Source of the DNA: DAOUFU01 sp034429275
GTDB taxonomy: Bacteria; Chloroflexota; Anaerolineae; Aggregatilineales; Aggregatilineaceae
Reading direction: 5' to 3'
Assembly: GCA_034429275.1 (NCBI GenBank)
Contig: DAOUFU010000307.1
Span: 1-23,795, forward strand
DNA: 23,795 nucleotides
Position numbers and translations under genes: made by a program. This document shows positions 7,439 to 14,679 of the stretch, piece after piece. Position 1 is the stretch's first letter. Every line of letters begins with the position of its first letter. The notes beneath the pieces are model-generated. The model was not told the DNA's origin and made no database searches. It worked only from the letters and a program-made list of their open reading frames with translations.

Positions 7439-7471
7439 ACTGCCCCCTTCTTGATTGGGGGCAGTGATTTT
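7439..7471 (+). terminator. Rho-independent terminator after the sigma/anti-sigma group
   Basis: The 9-bp perfect stem ACTGCCCCC / GGGGGCAGT (7439-7447 and 7457-7465) has a 9-nt loop and is followed by GATTTT. It separates the sigma group from the TSP3 protein gene, which then needs its own promoter. None is obvious. Confidence 0.75.
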
Positions 7472-7605
7472 GATGGGATTCCGCGATTGGGCAGAGTCGC
7501 TTGATTGGTCTGAAAAGGAGGTGGCCGGGGTAGGGGGAAGGGGATCGGTTTGAGTACGGTCGTGGTTTGAATGCATCCGATGTTTTGAGGAGGGTTTTTC
7601 AGCCG

Positions 7606-10053
7606 ATGCGACGTATAACGCGACAGAACTGGACGATTATCGGAGCCGCATTTGCCGTTTTGGTAGCGGGAGTGCTGCTGTTCGGGGACGATCTTGGTCT
7701 CTATGGTACGGCTGGCAACGAGGACCAGTGTGCCAATATCAACGGAATGCAAAAAGAGGTCCCGCCTGGCATGATCAAGGATGGGGACAACTGTATCCCC
7801 GCTCCAGATACGCCTGTAGCCATCGCTGACAGAGACAGCGATGGTGTAGGCGACGATGCAGATGCCTGCCCAGATCAAGGCGACCAGGGGTATGGCCTGG
7901 ATGCGAGCGGCTGCCCGCTTCCGCCGCCGCCAACAGACAGTGACGGTGATGGGATCGCTGATGACGCGGACGCCTGCCCCAATCAGGGGGACCAGGGCAA
8001 TGGGTTGGATGCGAGCGGCTGCCCGCTTCTGCCACCGCCAACAGACAGTGACGGTGATGGGATCGCTGATGACGCGGACGGCTGCCCCAATCAGGGGGAT
8101 CAGGGGAACGGTCTGGATGCGAGCGGCTGTCCGCTTCCGCCGCCGCCTCCTCCTCCTCAGGCAACGGACACTCCTTCGGTTGGGGGGCAGAACCTACCAC
8201 CCGGACAGCAGCAGACCTGGGACAAATCGAGCGTTTCGGTGACCGGAACGTGCGCTGCCGGTCAGGCGGTGTTCACAGTACGCAACACCGGCGATGCCGG
8301 TGGTGGTGATATGCAGGGACCGGTGGAGTGGCGACTCTACGTTGATGGACAGCTCAGCCAGTCCGGCACACTCCAGTTGAAGGGCGGGGAAGTGACTCTG
8401 CTGACCTTCGCCTTCCAGGGCACCAAGATGCGCCTGGAGGTTGATCAGCGTCCTGGGCATCCTGGTAGCAGCCAGCCGCGCGCTGATGTCGAAGGTTGCA
8501 CGCCGGTAGATGTGTGTCCAAACGTGCCCGGCGTGCAGTTGACCGAGGCAGAGTGCGATGTCTGTGCGAATAAACCCGGCGTGCAGTTGACGCCTGAGGA
8601 GTGCGACGTCTGCGAGAATGTGGACGGGGTGCAACTGACTGAGGCGGAATGCGATGTCTGCGCGAACGTGGACGGTGTGCAACTGACGCCTGAGGAGTGC
8701 GACGTCTGCGCGAACGTGGACGGCGTGCAACTAAGCATGGACGAGTGCGATGTCTGCCCGAACGTTGAGGGAATGCAAAGCAGCGCTTCTGAATGTGATG
8801 TGTGCCCGAACCTCGAAGGGGTGCAGTTCAGCCTGGCGGAATGTGACGAACCTCTGCCGCCCGCCTGCGAAACTACGATGGTGGATGCCAATGGTAACCT
8901 GGTGGTGGTTTCGAATCCTGCATTCTGCGCGCCTGTTGAGTCTGTGCCCGTGCCACCCATCGAAATTGGTGAGGCGCAGGTGTGCCCTGACTGGTTTGTA
9001 TACCACACCACCCAGACCGGCGATCTTGAGGTCTTCCGCCTGGGTGAGCTGCCCGGCAATCCTGGCGCAGATGCGAACCTGACCAAGGGCACCAACGAGA
9101 ATCCGAACCTGAATTTCGACTCGCAGCCGACTCGCTCGCCAGACTCCGCGTGGATCGCTTTTGCGAGTAACCGGACCGGCGATTGGGAAATCTGGCGCGG
9201 TCGGACCGATGGCTCAGTGCAAGAGCAGCTGACCTTCCAGCCCAACTCGGTGGAACTGGACCCGGCGTGGTCGCCGAATGGATCGTATATCGTCTACGAC
9301 TCGGCGCGCGATGGCAACTGGAACCTGTATCTGCTCAACGTTCGGACCGGAGTTGAGATTCAACTGACCAACCACCCGGCTCCCGATCGTAACGGCTTCT
9401 GGCATCCTGATGGCGACAAGATCGTGTTCCAGTCGCTGCGGGATGGCCTGTGGCAGCTCTACGTGATCGATCTCAATACGCGTGTTGAAACCCGGTTGAG
9501 CGATGGCTCTGGCGACGACTTCAACCCGCAGTATTCCAACGACGGCACGCGCCTGGCGTTCCAGTCCTTCCGCGATGGAGGCACCAATCGCGTGCTCTAC
9601 GTGATGAACGCGGATGGCTCGGATGTCCAGGCCATCTCTGACCCGAACGGCGATGTGTCGAGCATGGCATTTTCGGGTGACGACCAGTTGATCGCTTACA
9701 CGTCGAATCTGCCGGATGCTTCTGGAGCAACGGACCGGGACATCTATGTCTACGAGTTCTCTACCCAGCGGACTCGCCTGCTGACCGATAACACGGTGGA
9801 TGATTTCGCACCGACCTGGCGCTGCAACAGCCGCTCGGTGATCTTTACTTCGGATGTCACCAAAGACACCCCCGAAAGCAGGGACTCCAACGTGTTCGAA
9901 GCACCGGCTGATCCGATGGATGCCGGTCCCATCGATGTGCTGGCCGAGGCGGCACAGCTTACTTCCGACCCCGAGTCGGATTACGATCCGCAAAGCTCGC
10001 CTTCGGAAGAAAACGCGAGCCTGCAGAACGATGTTGCCGCACCTAGCCGCTAG
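7606..10053 (+). CDS. Membrane-anchored surface protein: TSP3 repeats, Cys-repeat array, TolB-like propeller
   Basis: The 815-residue protein is probably anchored outside the membrane by one N-terminal TM (about 10-26). Domains in order are: a Cys-bracketed segment of the CxNxxGxQ type (about 42-63); three 36-residue thrombospondin-type-3-like repeats with DSDGDGIADDADACP calcium-binding character (75-182); a Pro-rich linker; a beta-sandwich region of CARDB-like appearance (about 190-298); seven tandem 16-residue units VCxNxxGVQLTxxECD (303-414); and a TolB/PD40-type beta-propeller (about 460-770) with repeated SPDSAWIAFASNRTGDWEIW-like blades. The ATG at 7606 is chosen because GAGGAGGG (7587-7594) lies 11 nt upstream; an in-frame TTG at 7567 would add 13 residues. 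TolB-like propellers usually bind proteins or cell-wall ligands. The role (adhesion, scaffold, sensing) is not known. The nearby ECF sigma locus may regulate it. Confidence 0.85.
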   Translation: MRRITRQNWTIIGAAFAVLVAGVLLFGDDLGLYGTAGNEDQCANINGMQKEVPPGMIKDGDNCIPAPDTPVAIADRDSDGVGDDADACPDQGDQGYGLDASGCPLPPPPTDSDGDGIADDADACPNQGDQGNGLDASGCPLLPPPTDSDGDGIADDADGCPNQGDQGNGLDASGCPLPPPPPPPQATDTPSVGGQNLPPGQQQTWDKSSVSVTGTCAAGQAVFTVRNTGDAGGGDMQGPVEWRLYVDGQLSQSGTLQLKGGEVTLLTFAFQGTKMRLEVDQRPGHPGSSQPRADVEGCTPVDVCPNVPGVQLTEAECDVCANKPGVQLTPEECDVCENVDGVQLTEAECDVCANVDGVQLTPEECDVCANVDGVQLSMDECDVCPNVEGMQSSASECDVCPNLEGVQFSLAECDEPLPPACETTMVDANGNLVVVSNPAFCAPVESVPVPPIEIGEAQVCPDWFVYHTTQTGDLEVFRLGELPGNPGADANLTKGTNENPNLNFDSQPTRSPDSAWIAFASNRTGDWEIWRGRTDGSVQEQLTFQPNSVELDPAWSPNGSYIVYDSARDGNWNLYLLNVRTGVEIQLTNHPAPDRNGFWHPDGDKIVFQSLRDGLWQLYVIDLNTRVETRLSDGSGDDFNPQYSNDGTRLAFQSFRDGGTNRVLYVMNADGSDVQAISDPNGDVSSMAFSGDDQLIAYTSNLPDASGATDRDIYVYEFSTQRTRLLTDNTVDDFAPTWRCNSRSVIFTSDVTKDTPESRDSNVFEAPADPMDAGPIDVLAEAAQLTSDPESDYDPQSSPSEENASLQNDVAAPSR
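7828..8151 (+). repeat. Three tandem 108-bp units encoding TSP3-like Ca-binding repeats
   Basis: Units lie at 7828-7935, 7936-8043 and 8044-8151, each 36 codons. Units 2 and 3 are almost identical in DNA, while unit 1 has diverged, suggesting a recent duplication of unit 2 or 3. Each encodes an Asp-rich loop followed by a Cys pair and a proline spacer. Confidence 0.9.
8512..8847 (+). repeat. Seven tandem 48-bp units encoding a 16-residue Cys repeat
   Basis: Seven consecutive 16-codon units encode VCxNxxGVQLTxxECD, giving paired Cys-Asp-Val-Cys at each junction. Units 1-5 are very close to one another; units 6 and 7 are more diverged (GMQSS and GVQFS variants). A related but longer Cys-bracketed copy occurs once nearer the N-terminus (7729-7794). 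Confidence 0.92.
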
Positions 10054-10094
10054 TCTCCGCTAACGCTCACGTGCCTGTCATGTGAGCACTAGAG

Positions 10095-10129
10095 GGGCCA
10101 CTCTCTCGCAAGAGGGAGCGGCCCTTTTT
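10095..10129 (+). terminator. Rho-independent terminator after the TSP3 protein gene
   Basis: A long stem starts with GGGCC (10095-10099), closes with GGCCC (10120-10124), has inner CTC/GAG pairs and a GCAA loop, and is followed by TTTTT (10125-10129). There is only one mismatch and one wobble pair. A weaker inverted repeat, GCTCAC/GTGAGC (10065-10087), precedes it. Confidence 0.9.
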
Positions 10130-10149
10130 GCTGGCGATCCGGGGGAAAG

Positions 10150-10178
10150 TGGCAAGGATGAAACCAGTTCACTATACT
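10150..10178 (+). promoter_or_regulatory. Candidate promoter for pyrE-pyrF
   Basis: TATACT (10173-10178) is a good -10 box; the -35 at 17-nt spacing (TGGCAA, 10150-10155) is weak. It is the only plausible promoter between the preceding terminator and pyrE. A short GCCGG/CCGGC hairpin (10201-10217) lies in the leader without a T-tract. Confidence 0.4.
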
Positions 10179-10248
10179 CACGGGCCGAATCCGGTCATGT
10201 GCCGGAAAAAGGCCGGCTGTGAGTGATGATGGAGGGCCAGGTAGGACG

Positions 10249-10923
10249 ATGAGCAGCACCCTGAATGCGTTACAGGCTCAGGCGGCGCGCGCGCTGCTGA
10301 GTGCGGGTGTGGTCGGGTTTGACCCGGCGAACCCGATCACGTTTCGTTCGGGCATTCTTTCCCCTGTGTATCTCGATAACCGGCGGCTGCCATTTGTGCC
10401 GACCCAGTGGCGGGTGATCATCGACGGGTTCCGCCAGATGATCGCACTGGATGGCATCGTGTTCCAGGTGCTGGCAGGCATCGAAGCGGCGGGTATTCCT
10501 CACAGCGCGGCGCTGGGGTTCAGCCTGAACATGCCTTCGGTATTTGTCCGCAAGCAGCCAAAAGAACACGGCACACGCAGCCGGATCGAAGGGGGCGATG
10601 TGCGCGGGCAGCAGGTGCTTCTCGTCGAGGACCTGGTCACCACGGGCGGCAGCAGCCTGGCCGGGGTAGAGGCACTCCGCGAGGCAGGCGCCCAGGTGAC
10701 GGACTGCATGTGTATCGCCAGCTACGATTTCGCCGAGGCGCGGCAGGCATTCAATGCAGCAGGGGTGCAGCTTCATACGCTTGTGCCCTTTCCGGTGCTG
10801 GTCGCCGAGGCCAGCGACAGCGGTGTGTTCGGTCGGGATGCGCTGGAAGTGCTCGAAACATGGATGCGCGATCCGCATGGCTGGCGACCGGGCCTGACCA
10901 GGGATGAAGGGAAAAACCAGTGA
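10249..10923 (+). CDS. pyrE: Orotate phosphoribosyltransferase
   Basis: The enzyme joins orotate and PRPP to give OMP, the fifth step of de novo pyrimidine synthesis. The 224-residue product carries the PRPP-binding loop VLLVEDLVTTGGSS at about 123-136 with the two acidic residues expected. The orotate/PRPP-contacting region FVRKQPKEHGTRSRIEG (99-115) includes the flexible-loop Lys and His of the family. The N-terminal FRSGILSPVYLDNR segment matches the orotate-site pattern. The start at ATG 10249 has GGAGGG (10231-10236) about 12 nt upstream; an in-frame GTG at 10219 would add ten residues without a clear site. It overlaps pyrF by 4 nt, supporting the functional pair. Confidence 0.93.
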   Translation: MSSTLNALQAQAARALLSAGVVGFDPANPITFRSGILSPVYLDNRRLPFVPTQWRVIIDGFRQMIALDGIVFQVLAGIEAAGIPHSAALGFSLNMPSVFVRKQPKEHGTRSRIEGGDVRGQQVLLVEDLVTTGGSSLAGVEALREAGAQVTDCMCIASYDFAEARQAFNAAGVQLHTLVPFPVLVAEASDSGVFGRDALEVLETWMRDPHGWRPGLTRDEGKNQ

Positions 10924-11717
10924 ACGCCATCGCCAAATATGATCAGCGCGCGCAAACGATCAATTCGCTGGTGTGCGTTGGACTGGATACGCCGCTTGAG
11001 CGTGTGCCCGAACGGTTTCATTCTGCCGAAGACGTGCTGTTTGCCTTCAACCAGTGGATCATCGACCAGACTCATCCCTACGCCGCCGCCTATAAGCCCA
11101 ATATTGCCTTTTATGAGGCTCACGGCGATGCGGGCTTGCGCTCACTGAAGCGCACCGTCGATTACCTGCGGGAGCATCACCCCGATATTCTGACCATCTG
11201 CGACGCCAAGCGTGCCGATATTGGCTCGACCAACCAGGGGTATGTCTCAGCCATTTTTGACTGGTTGGGCTTCGACGCGGTGACGCTCAACCCCTACCTG
11301 GGGCGTGAGGCGATGCAGCCCTTCCTTGAACGTCAGGACAAGGGGTGCATTGTGTTGTGCCGCACCTCGAACCCTGGCGCGGGCGAACTTCAGGACCTGA
11401 TGTGCGAGGGAAAGCCGCTGTGGCAGATCGTGGCCGAAAAGGTCAGCGGGGAGTGGAACGCGCGCGGCAACTGCATGTTGGTTGCGGGGGCCACCTATCC
11501 CGATGAGCTGGCACGCATCCGCGCGCTGGTGGGCGAAATGACACTGCTTATCCCAGGTATAGGTGCACAGGGCGGCGATGTGGCGCAGACTGTGCATGCC
11601 GGGGCGAATTCTGCCGGGCGCGGCATGATCATCAATTCGTCGCGCGCGATCATCCTGGCCGATGACCCGGCGCAGGCTGCGCGCGACTTACGCGACGCCA
11701 TCAACGATTTTCGCTGA
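10920..11717 (+). CDS. pyrF: Orotidine 5'-phosphate decarboxylase
   Basis: The enzyme decarboxylates OMP to UMP, the last de novo pyrimidine step. The 265-residue protein has the catalytic Asp-Lys-Asp segment DAKRADIGST with Lys97 as the proton donor. It also has an N-terminal VCVGLDTPLERVP strand, the phosphate-binding PGIGAQGG (212-219), and NSSRAIILA with Arg242. Length and motifs fit the longer subfamily typical of Chloroflexi, Actinobacteria and Myxococcus rather than the E. coli-size enzyme. It starts with GTG at 10920, overlapping the pyrE stop as GTGA, so translation is probably coupled. No pyrimidine-linked attenuator is evident. Confidence 0.94.
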   Translation: MNAIAKYDQRAQTINSLVCVGLDTPLERVPERFHSAEDVLFAFNQWIIDQTHPYAAAYKPNIAFYEAHGDAGLRSLKRTVDYLREHHPDILTICDAKRADIGSTNQGYVSAIFDWLGFDAVTLNPYLGREAMQPFLERQDKGCIVLCRTSNPGAGELQDLMCEGKPLWQIVAEKVSGEWNARGNCMLVAGATYPDELARIRALVGEMTLLIPGIGAQGGDVAQTVHAGANSAGRGMIINSSRAIILADDPAQAARDLRDAINDFR

Positions 11718-11771
11718 CTCACAGGCACATAACCGCATCGAGGCATCACTCAACAAGGCAGAGACAGACGC

Positions 11772-12434
11772 ATGACTTCACTTTCCATTCAGGCAGTGAT
11801 TTTTGATATGGACGGCCTGCTGGTCGATTCCGAACCGATGTGGGACAGGGCGCGCATCGAGGCGTTTGGGGCCGATCGTTTGCGCTGGACGCCCGAAGAC
11901 CAGATGCGCGTGATGGGGTCGTCCACCATAAGTTGGGCGCGCTTCATTGAAGAGCGCCTGGGGTATGAGTTCACAACCGATCAGATCATTGAGCGCGTGG
12001 TCGATCGCATGGTGGAAGGGTACCGGCAGCATGTGCCGCTGATGCCCGGTGCGCGTGAGGCTGTTGCACGCATGGCCGGTGAATTCCGACTGGGGTTGGC
12101 CTCTGGCTCACCGCACCGCCTGATCCAGGCCGTGCTCGAAAGCGAGGGGTGGACTTCCGTTTTCGCCCGCGTGGTTTCCAGCGATGAGGTGAAAGCGGGC
12201 AAACCGGCCCCAGATACCTACCTGGAGATTGCGCGCCGCATGGGCCTGGACCCGCGAGCGATGGCCGTGGTTGAGGATTCGGCAAATGGCATCCTGGCAG
12301 GACACTCGGCGGGGTGCAAGGTGATCACCGTGCCTTCGGCCATGATGCGCCCCGCCGATGACGTGCTTCAAAAGGCCGACCTGGTGCTCGATTCGCTCCA
12401 CGACCTGACGCCGGAAGCTGTGCGCGCGCTGTAG
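11772..12434 (+). CDS. HAD-superfamily phosphatase/phosphomutase, beta-PGM-like subfamily
   Basis: A 220-residue HAD hydrolase with all four motifs: FDMDGLLVDSE with nucleophile Asp12 and acid/base Asp14, the SGSPHR motif with Ser111, Lys144 in KAGKPAPDTYL, and the Mg-binding VVEDSANGILAG with Glu168 and Asp169. The helical cap between motifs I and II (about 18-85) is the C1 type seen in beta-phosphoglucomutases and sugar-phosphate phosphatases such as YniC/HxpB. The exact substrate cannot be told from sequence alone. It starts 54 nt after pyrF without a terminator, so it may be cotranscribed. It converges on the GH20 gene with only 10 nt between stop codons and no obvious terminator. A role in the downstream sugar locus is possible but unproven. 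Confidence 0.85.
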   Translation: MTSLSIQAVIFDMDGLLVDSEPMWDRARIEAFGADRLRWTPEDQMRVMGSSTISWARFIEERLGYEFTTDQIIERVVDRMVEGYRQHVPLMPGAREAVARMAGEFRLGLASGSPHRLIQAVLESEGWTSVFARVVSSDEVKAGKPAPDTYLEIARRMGLDPRAMAVVEDSANGILAGHSAGCKVITVPSAMMRPADDVLQKADLVLDSLHDLTPEAVRAL

Positions 12435-12444
12435 TGCTGCCTCC

Positions 12445-14277
12445 TTAGCGATACATCTGCCCGGCATTGTGCAGGCGGGCAACGCTGTCGGCGAGTCCGC
12501 CAGGACGGCAGCGCGCTAGCCATAGGTCACGGTATTCGGCTTCGATCTCGGCCATGTCGCGCAGCATCTCCGCTTTGTCGACACTGCCGGGCTGTGCCAA
12601 CAGCCCGCGCTTCGCCCCATGCCGAAGCATTCGCGCAGCGAGGGTGAATTCGCGCGCGACCAGGGCTGCGTCCGGGACTGCCATCTGGGCAGAATCAAGC
12701 GGTGCCATTACATCGTCGATCGCGTCGAGCGTCTCATTCAGGCGTTCGGCGAGCGCGGGGTGCTGCGCGTGCAGCCTGGCGATCTGCGCTGCATCGGCAT
12801 GATACAGGTTGAACAACAGGCTGCTGTTGTGGCTGATCACTCCCGGCTGCTGGTAAATGTTACCCAGGTCGTAGGCTAACCGGCCCATGTGACCCGCGCT
12901 GTCATGAAATACAAAGGTGTCCAGCGTGCCGGGGAGGTCCAGGTCGCGGTTGCGATCGAAAGCCCAACTGAGCGCGGCACCATACACAAATCCCAGGTAG
13001 CTGATCGGCAAAGTCTGCCAGTGGCCTTCGTCGCCCCAGTCAGTATTGAGCAGACCAATTGCCCCGTTGGTCAGGCCATTCTCGGCAGCGTTGCGGATAT
13101 TGCCGGTGCAGTTGTCGGTCCGCCCGGCGATGGTGCGCCAGCTTGAGGTGCCGGGGCAAACATAGAACGGGATACCAGATTCGGCGAACAGGCGAGTCAT
13201 GCGGGGGAATTCGTGATCGGCTTCGTAACCCCATTCCAGTGCGATGGTGTCTTTCTGTACTTCGGGGACGAGATCGGGGTACTGGTTGATGATATCGCCC
13301 CAGAACTGCATGGTGCGCCCGCGCTCGGTGACCAGATCGTAGATTTTGAGCAGGAAATCGAGGTAGACCCGTCCTTTCCCGTGCTGCTCTACCAGGGTCC
13401 TGGATCGGCCTTGTCCCAGATCAAATGTTTCGTCGCAGCCGACATTGAAGTGTGGGCTGGTGAAATTGGGCAGCAGCTCGTCAAACAGCTCGCGGAGCAA
13501 ATCGAGAGTCTCCGGCACGGCGGGCGAGAGGCTGAAGGGGGGCATCATGGTTCCCCAGGGCGACACGGTAGGCGTTTCGGTCTCGGCCAGGCGCAGATAT
13601 CGCGGAATCTCAAACCAACGGTGCATGTGCCCGAAGCTGTTCTGGTTGGGCACAAAGTCGATGAAGCGCTCGCGGCAGTAGGCATCGAGAGCCAGCATCT
13701 CTTCTGCCGTCATGGGCGAGGCTTTCACCCAGACTTCGCGGTGATTGCGGTAGGCGAAGGTATGCTCGATGTACAGCTGGAACTGGTTGACTTTCCACGC
13801 GGCGAGCCGGTCGATGAGGTGATACAACGTCTCCATGGTGGGCACGCGGTCGCGGCTGATGTCGAGCATGACTCCGCGTGCGGCAAAATCCGGCCAGTCA
13901 TCGATCTCCAGGGTGGGCAAGGTGGGGCCGTGTGTCTCAACGAGCTGAATCAGGGTGAGTGTGCCATAGAACACCCCGGCCAGGTCGTGCCCAATGACCT
14001 GAACGCCGTCACCGTTGATGATCAGCCGATAGCCCTGATCGTGGGGAAGGGTGGGATCGAGCGTGAGGGCGACCGCGGTGGCAGCATCCCCGCCCGAAAA
14101 CGTCCAGCGCCTCCCGGTGCTCTTGAGCAGGGCACCTTGCAGGCGCTGCGCCGTGAACAACAAATCGGCAGGGCGCGGCACGCAGAGGCCAATCACTCCG
14201 CCGGATGGCAGCGTCAGGGTGCCTCCGGTCAGGGTCAGGTGCTGAGGCTGCGGCAATAAGCGAATAGAGCGGGTCAT
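12445..14277 (-). CDS. Glycoside hydrolase family 20 (beta-N-acetylhexosaminidase-like)
   Basis: GH20 enzymes remove terminal beta-linked GlcNAc or GalNAc by substrate-assisted catalysis. The 610-residue protein has an N-terminal GH20b-like domain (about 1-125). The TIM barrel follows, starting DWPDFAARGVMLDISRDR. The catalytic Asp-Glu pair is Asp282-Glu283 in HFNVGCDETFDLG. Later barrel strands carry MQFWGDIINQYPD and LNTDWGDEGHW. There is no signal peptide, so it is probably cytoplasmic and acts on imported sugars. The ATG at 14277 has AAAGGA about 10 nt upstream on the minus strand. It diverges from the GH94 gene across about 400 nt that hold paired LacI-type operators. The C-terminal helical region (about 490-610) lies beyond the barrel. 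Substrate specificity is inferred only. Confidence 0.87.
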   Translation of the reverse strand: MTRSIRLLPQPQHLTLTGGTLTLPSGGVIGLCVPRPADLLFTAQRLQGALLKSTGRRWTFSGGDAATAVALTLDPTLPHDQGYRLIINGDGVQVIGHDLAGVFYGTLTLIQLVETHGPTLPTLEIDDWPDFAARGVMLDISRDRVPTMETLYHLIDRLAAWKVNQFQLYIEHTFAYRNHREVWVKASPMTAEEMLALDAYCRERFIDFVPNQNSFGHMHRWFEIPRYLRLAETETPTVSPWGTMMPPFSLSPAVPETLDLLRELFDELLPNFTSPHFNVGCDETFDLGQGRSRTLVEQHGKGRVYLDFLLKIYDLVTERGRTMQFWGDIINQYPDLVPEVQKDTIALEWGYEADHEFPRMTRLFAESGIPFYVCPGTSSWRTIAGRTDNCTGNIRNAAENGLTNGAIGLLNTDWGDEGHWQTLPISYLGFVYGAALSWAFDRNRDLDLPGTLDTFVFHDSAGHMGRLAYDLGNIYQQPGVISHNSSLLFNLYHADAAQIARLHAQHPALAERLNETLDAIDDVMAPLDSAQMAVPDAALVAREFTLAARMLRHGAKRGLLAQPGSVDKAEMLRDMAEIEAEYRDLWLARCRPGGLADSVARLHNAGQMYR

Positions 14278-14409
14278 GCGGTATCATTCCTTTGTCGGTG
14301 GGCCAGGGCGCGCGGCCCATGCGCGGATCGAGTGCAGTTGGGATCAATCATACTCGCGATCGGAGACAGCGGAAATGGCAATTTCAGGTACGGTGTTGGG
14401 ATCAATTCA

Positions 14410-14439
14410 TTGACAGGAAACAACAGCTTGCCGTATACT
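14410..14439 (+). promoter_or_regulatory. Promoter of the GH94 phosphorylase gene
   Basis: The consensus -35 TTGACA (14410-14415) and -10 TATACT (14434-14439) are separated by 18 nt. Transcription would start near 14446, inside the palindromic operator, a typical repressor-controlled arrangement. Confidence 0.82.
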
Positions 14440-14444
14440 GGGTG

Positions 14445-14460
14445 TTGAGAGCGCTCTCAA
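14445..14460. promoter_or_regulatory. Perfect 16-bp LacI-family-type operator at the GH94 transcription start
   Basis: TTGAGAGCGCTCTCAA is a perfect palindrome centred on the CG of AGCGCT. Such cores are typical of LacI/GalR-family sites such as the actinobacterial CelR/CebR box TGGGAGCGCTCCCA, which controls cellulose and cellobiose genes. It begins 5 nt after the -10 box, so a bound repressor would block initiation. The regulator gene is not in the window. Confidence 0.8.
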
Positions 14461-14594
14461 GGAACATCAAGATCACTCCGGGACGCTCGTCGTAGACACC
14501 CGTTGCGCTCGAAAATCATCCCTCGTTTTCGCCTGTAAAGGGCAGATACGGTTATCGTGCCCGCACGAGCACAGGATGCCGGTGGAGCGCTTAC

Positions 14595-14610
14595 TTGTGA
14601 GCGCTTTCAG
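14595..14610. promoter_or_regulatory. Second, imperfect LacI-type operator in the GH94 leader
   Basis: TTGTGAGCGCTTTCAG shares the TTG..AGCGCT..CA framework with the upstream palindrome. The two centres are exactly 150 bp apart. A further bare AGCGCT core (14586-14591) lies 14 bp before it. It may serve as an auxiliary site for looping or as a roadblock. Confidence 0.6.
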
Positions 14611-14679
14611 GTGCGCTGATGGACTGCGGGCTTCTGATTCTTGTACTGAACGGCTTCATTGAGCAAAGGAATGGTTCCC

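Larger units (their letters stand above)
14278..14679. other. Divergent control region between GH20 and GH94 genes
   Basis: About 400 nt without a gene. It contains the GH20 ribosome binding site (minus strand, near 14287-14294), a weak minus-strand -10-like TATGAT (about 14349-14354), the strong GH94 promoter (14410-14439), two LacI-type operator sequences (14445-14460 and 14595-14610), and an extra AGCGCT core at 14586-14591. The GH94 leader would be about 235 nt long. Confidence 0.7.

Noticed and set aside
7511..7522. Strong Shine-Dalgarno-like AAAAGGAGGTGG upstream of the TSP3 protein gene
   Set aside because: No start codon in a useful frame lies 5-12 nt downstream; the site at 7587-7594 better explains the gene start.
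9214..9993. A 259-codon minus-strand frame opposite the propeller of the TSP3 protein
   Set aside because: It mirrors a repeated propeller sequence and shows only Ile/Arg/Val-rich low-information repeats.
11772..12434. The HAD protein as a phosphoglucomutase working with the GH94 enzyme
   Set aside because: Cellobiose phosphorylase releases alpha-glucose-1-phosphate, while HAD phosphoglucomutases act on the beta form; the gene also lies with pyrEF on the far side of the convergent GH20 gene.
13213..14259. A 348-codon plus-strand frame inside the GH20 gene
   Set aside because: The minus-strand frame encodes a complete GH20 barrel with the Asp-Glu pair; the plus-strand product has no family features.
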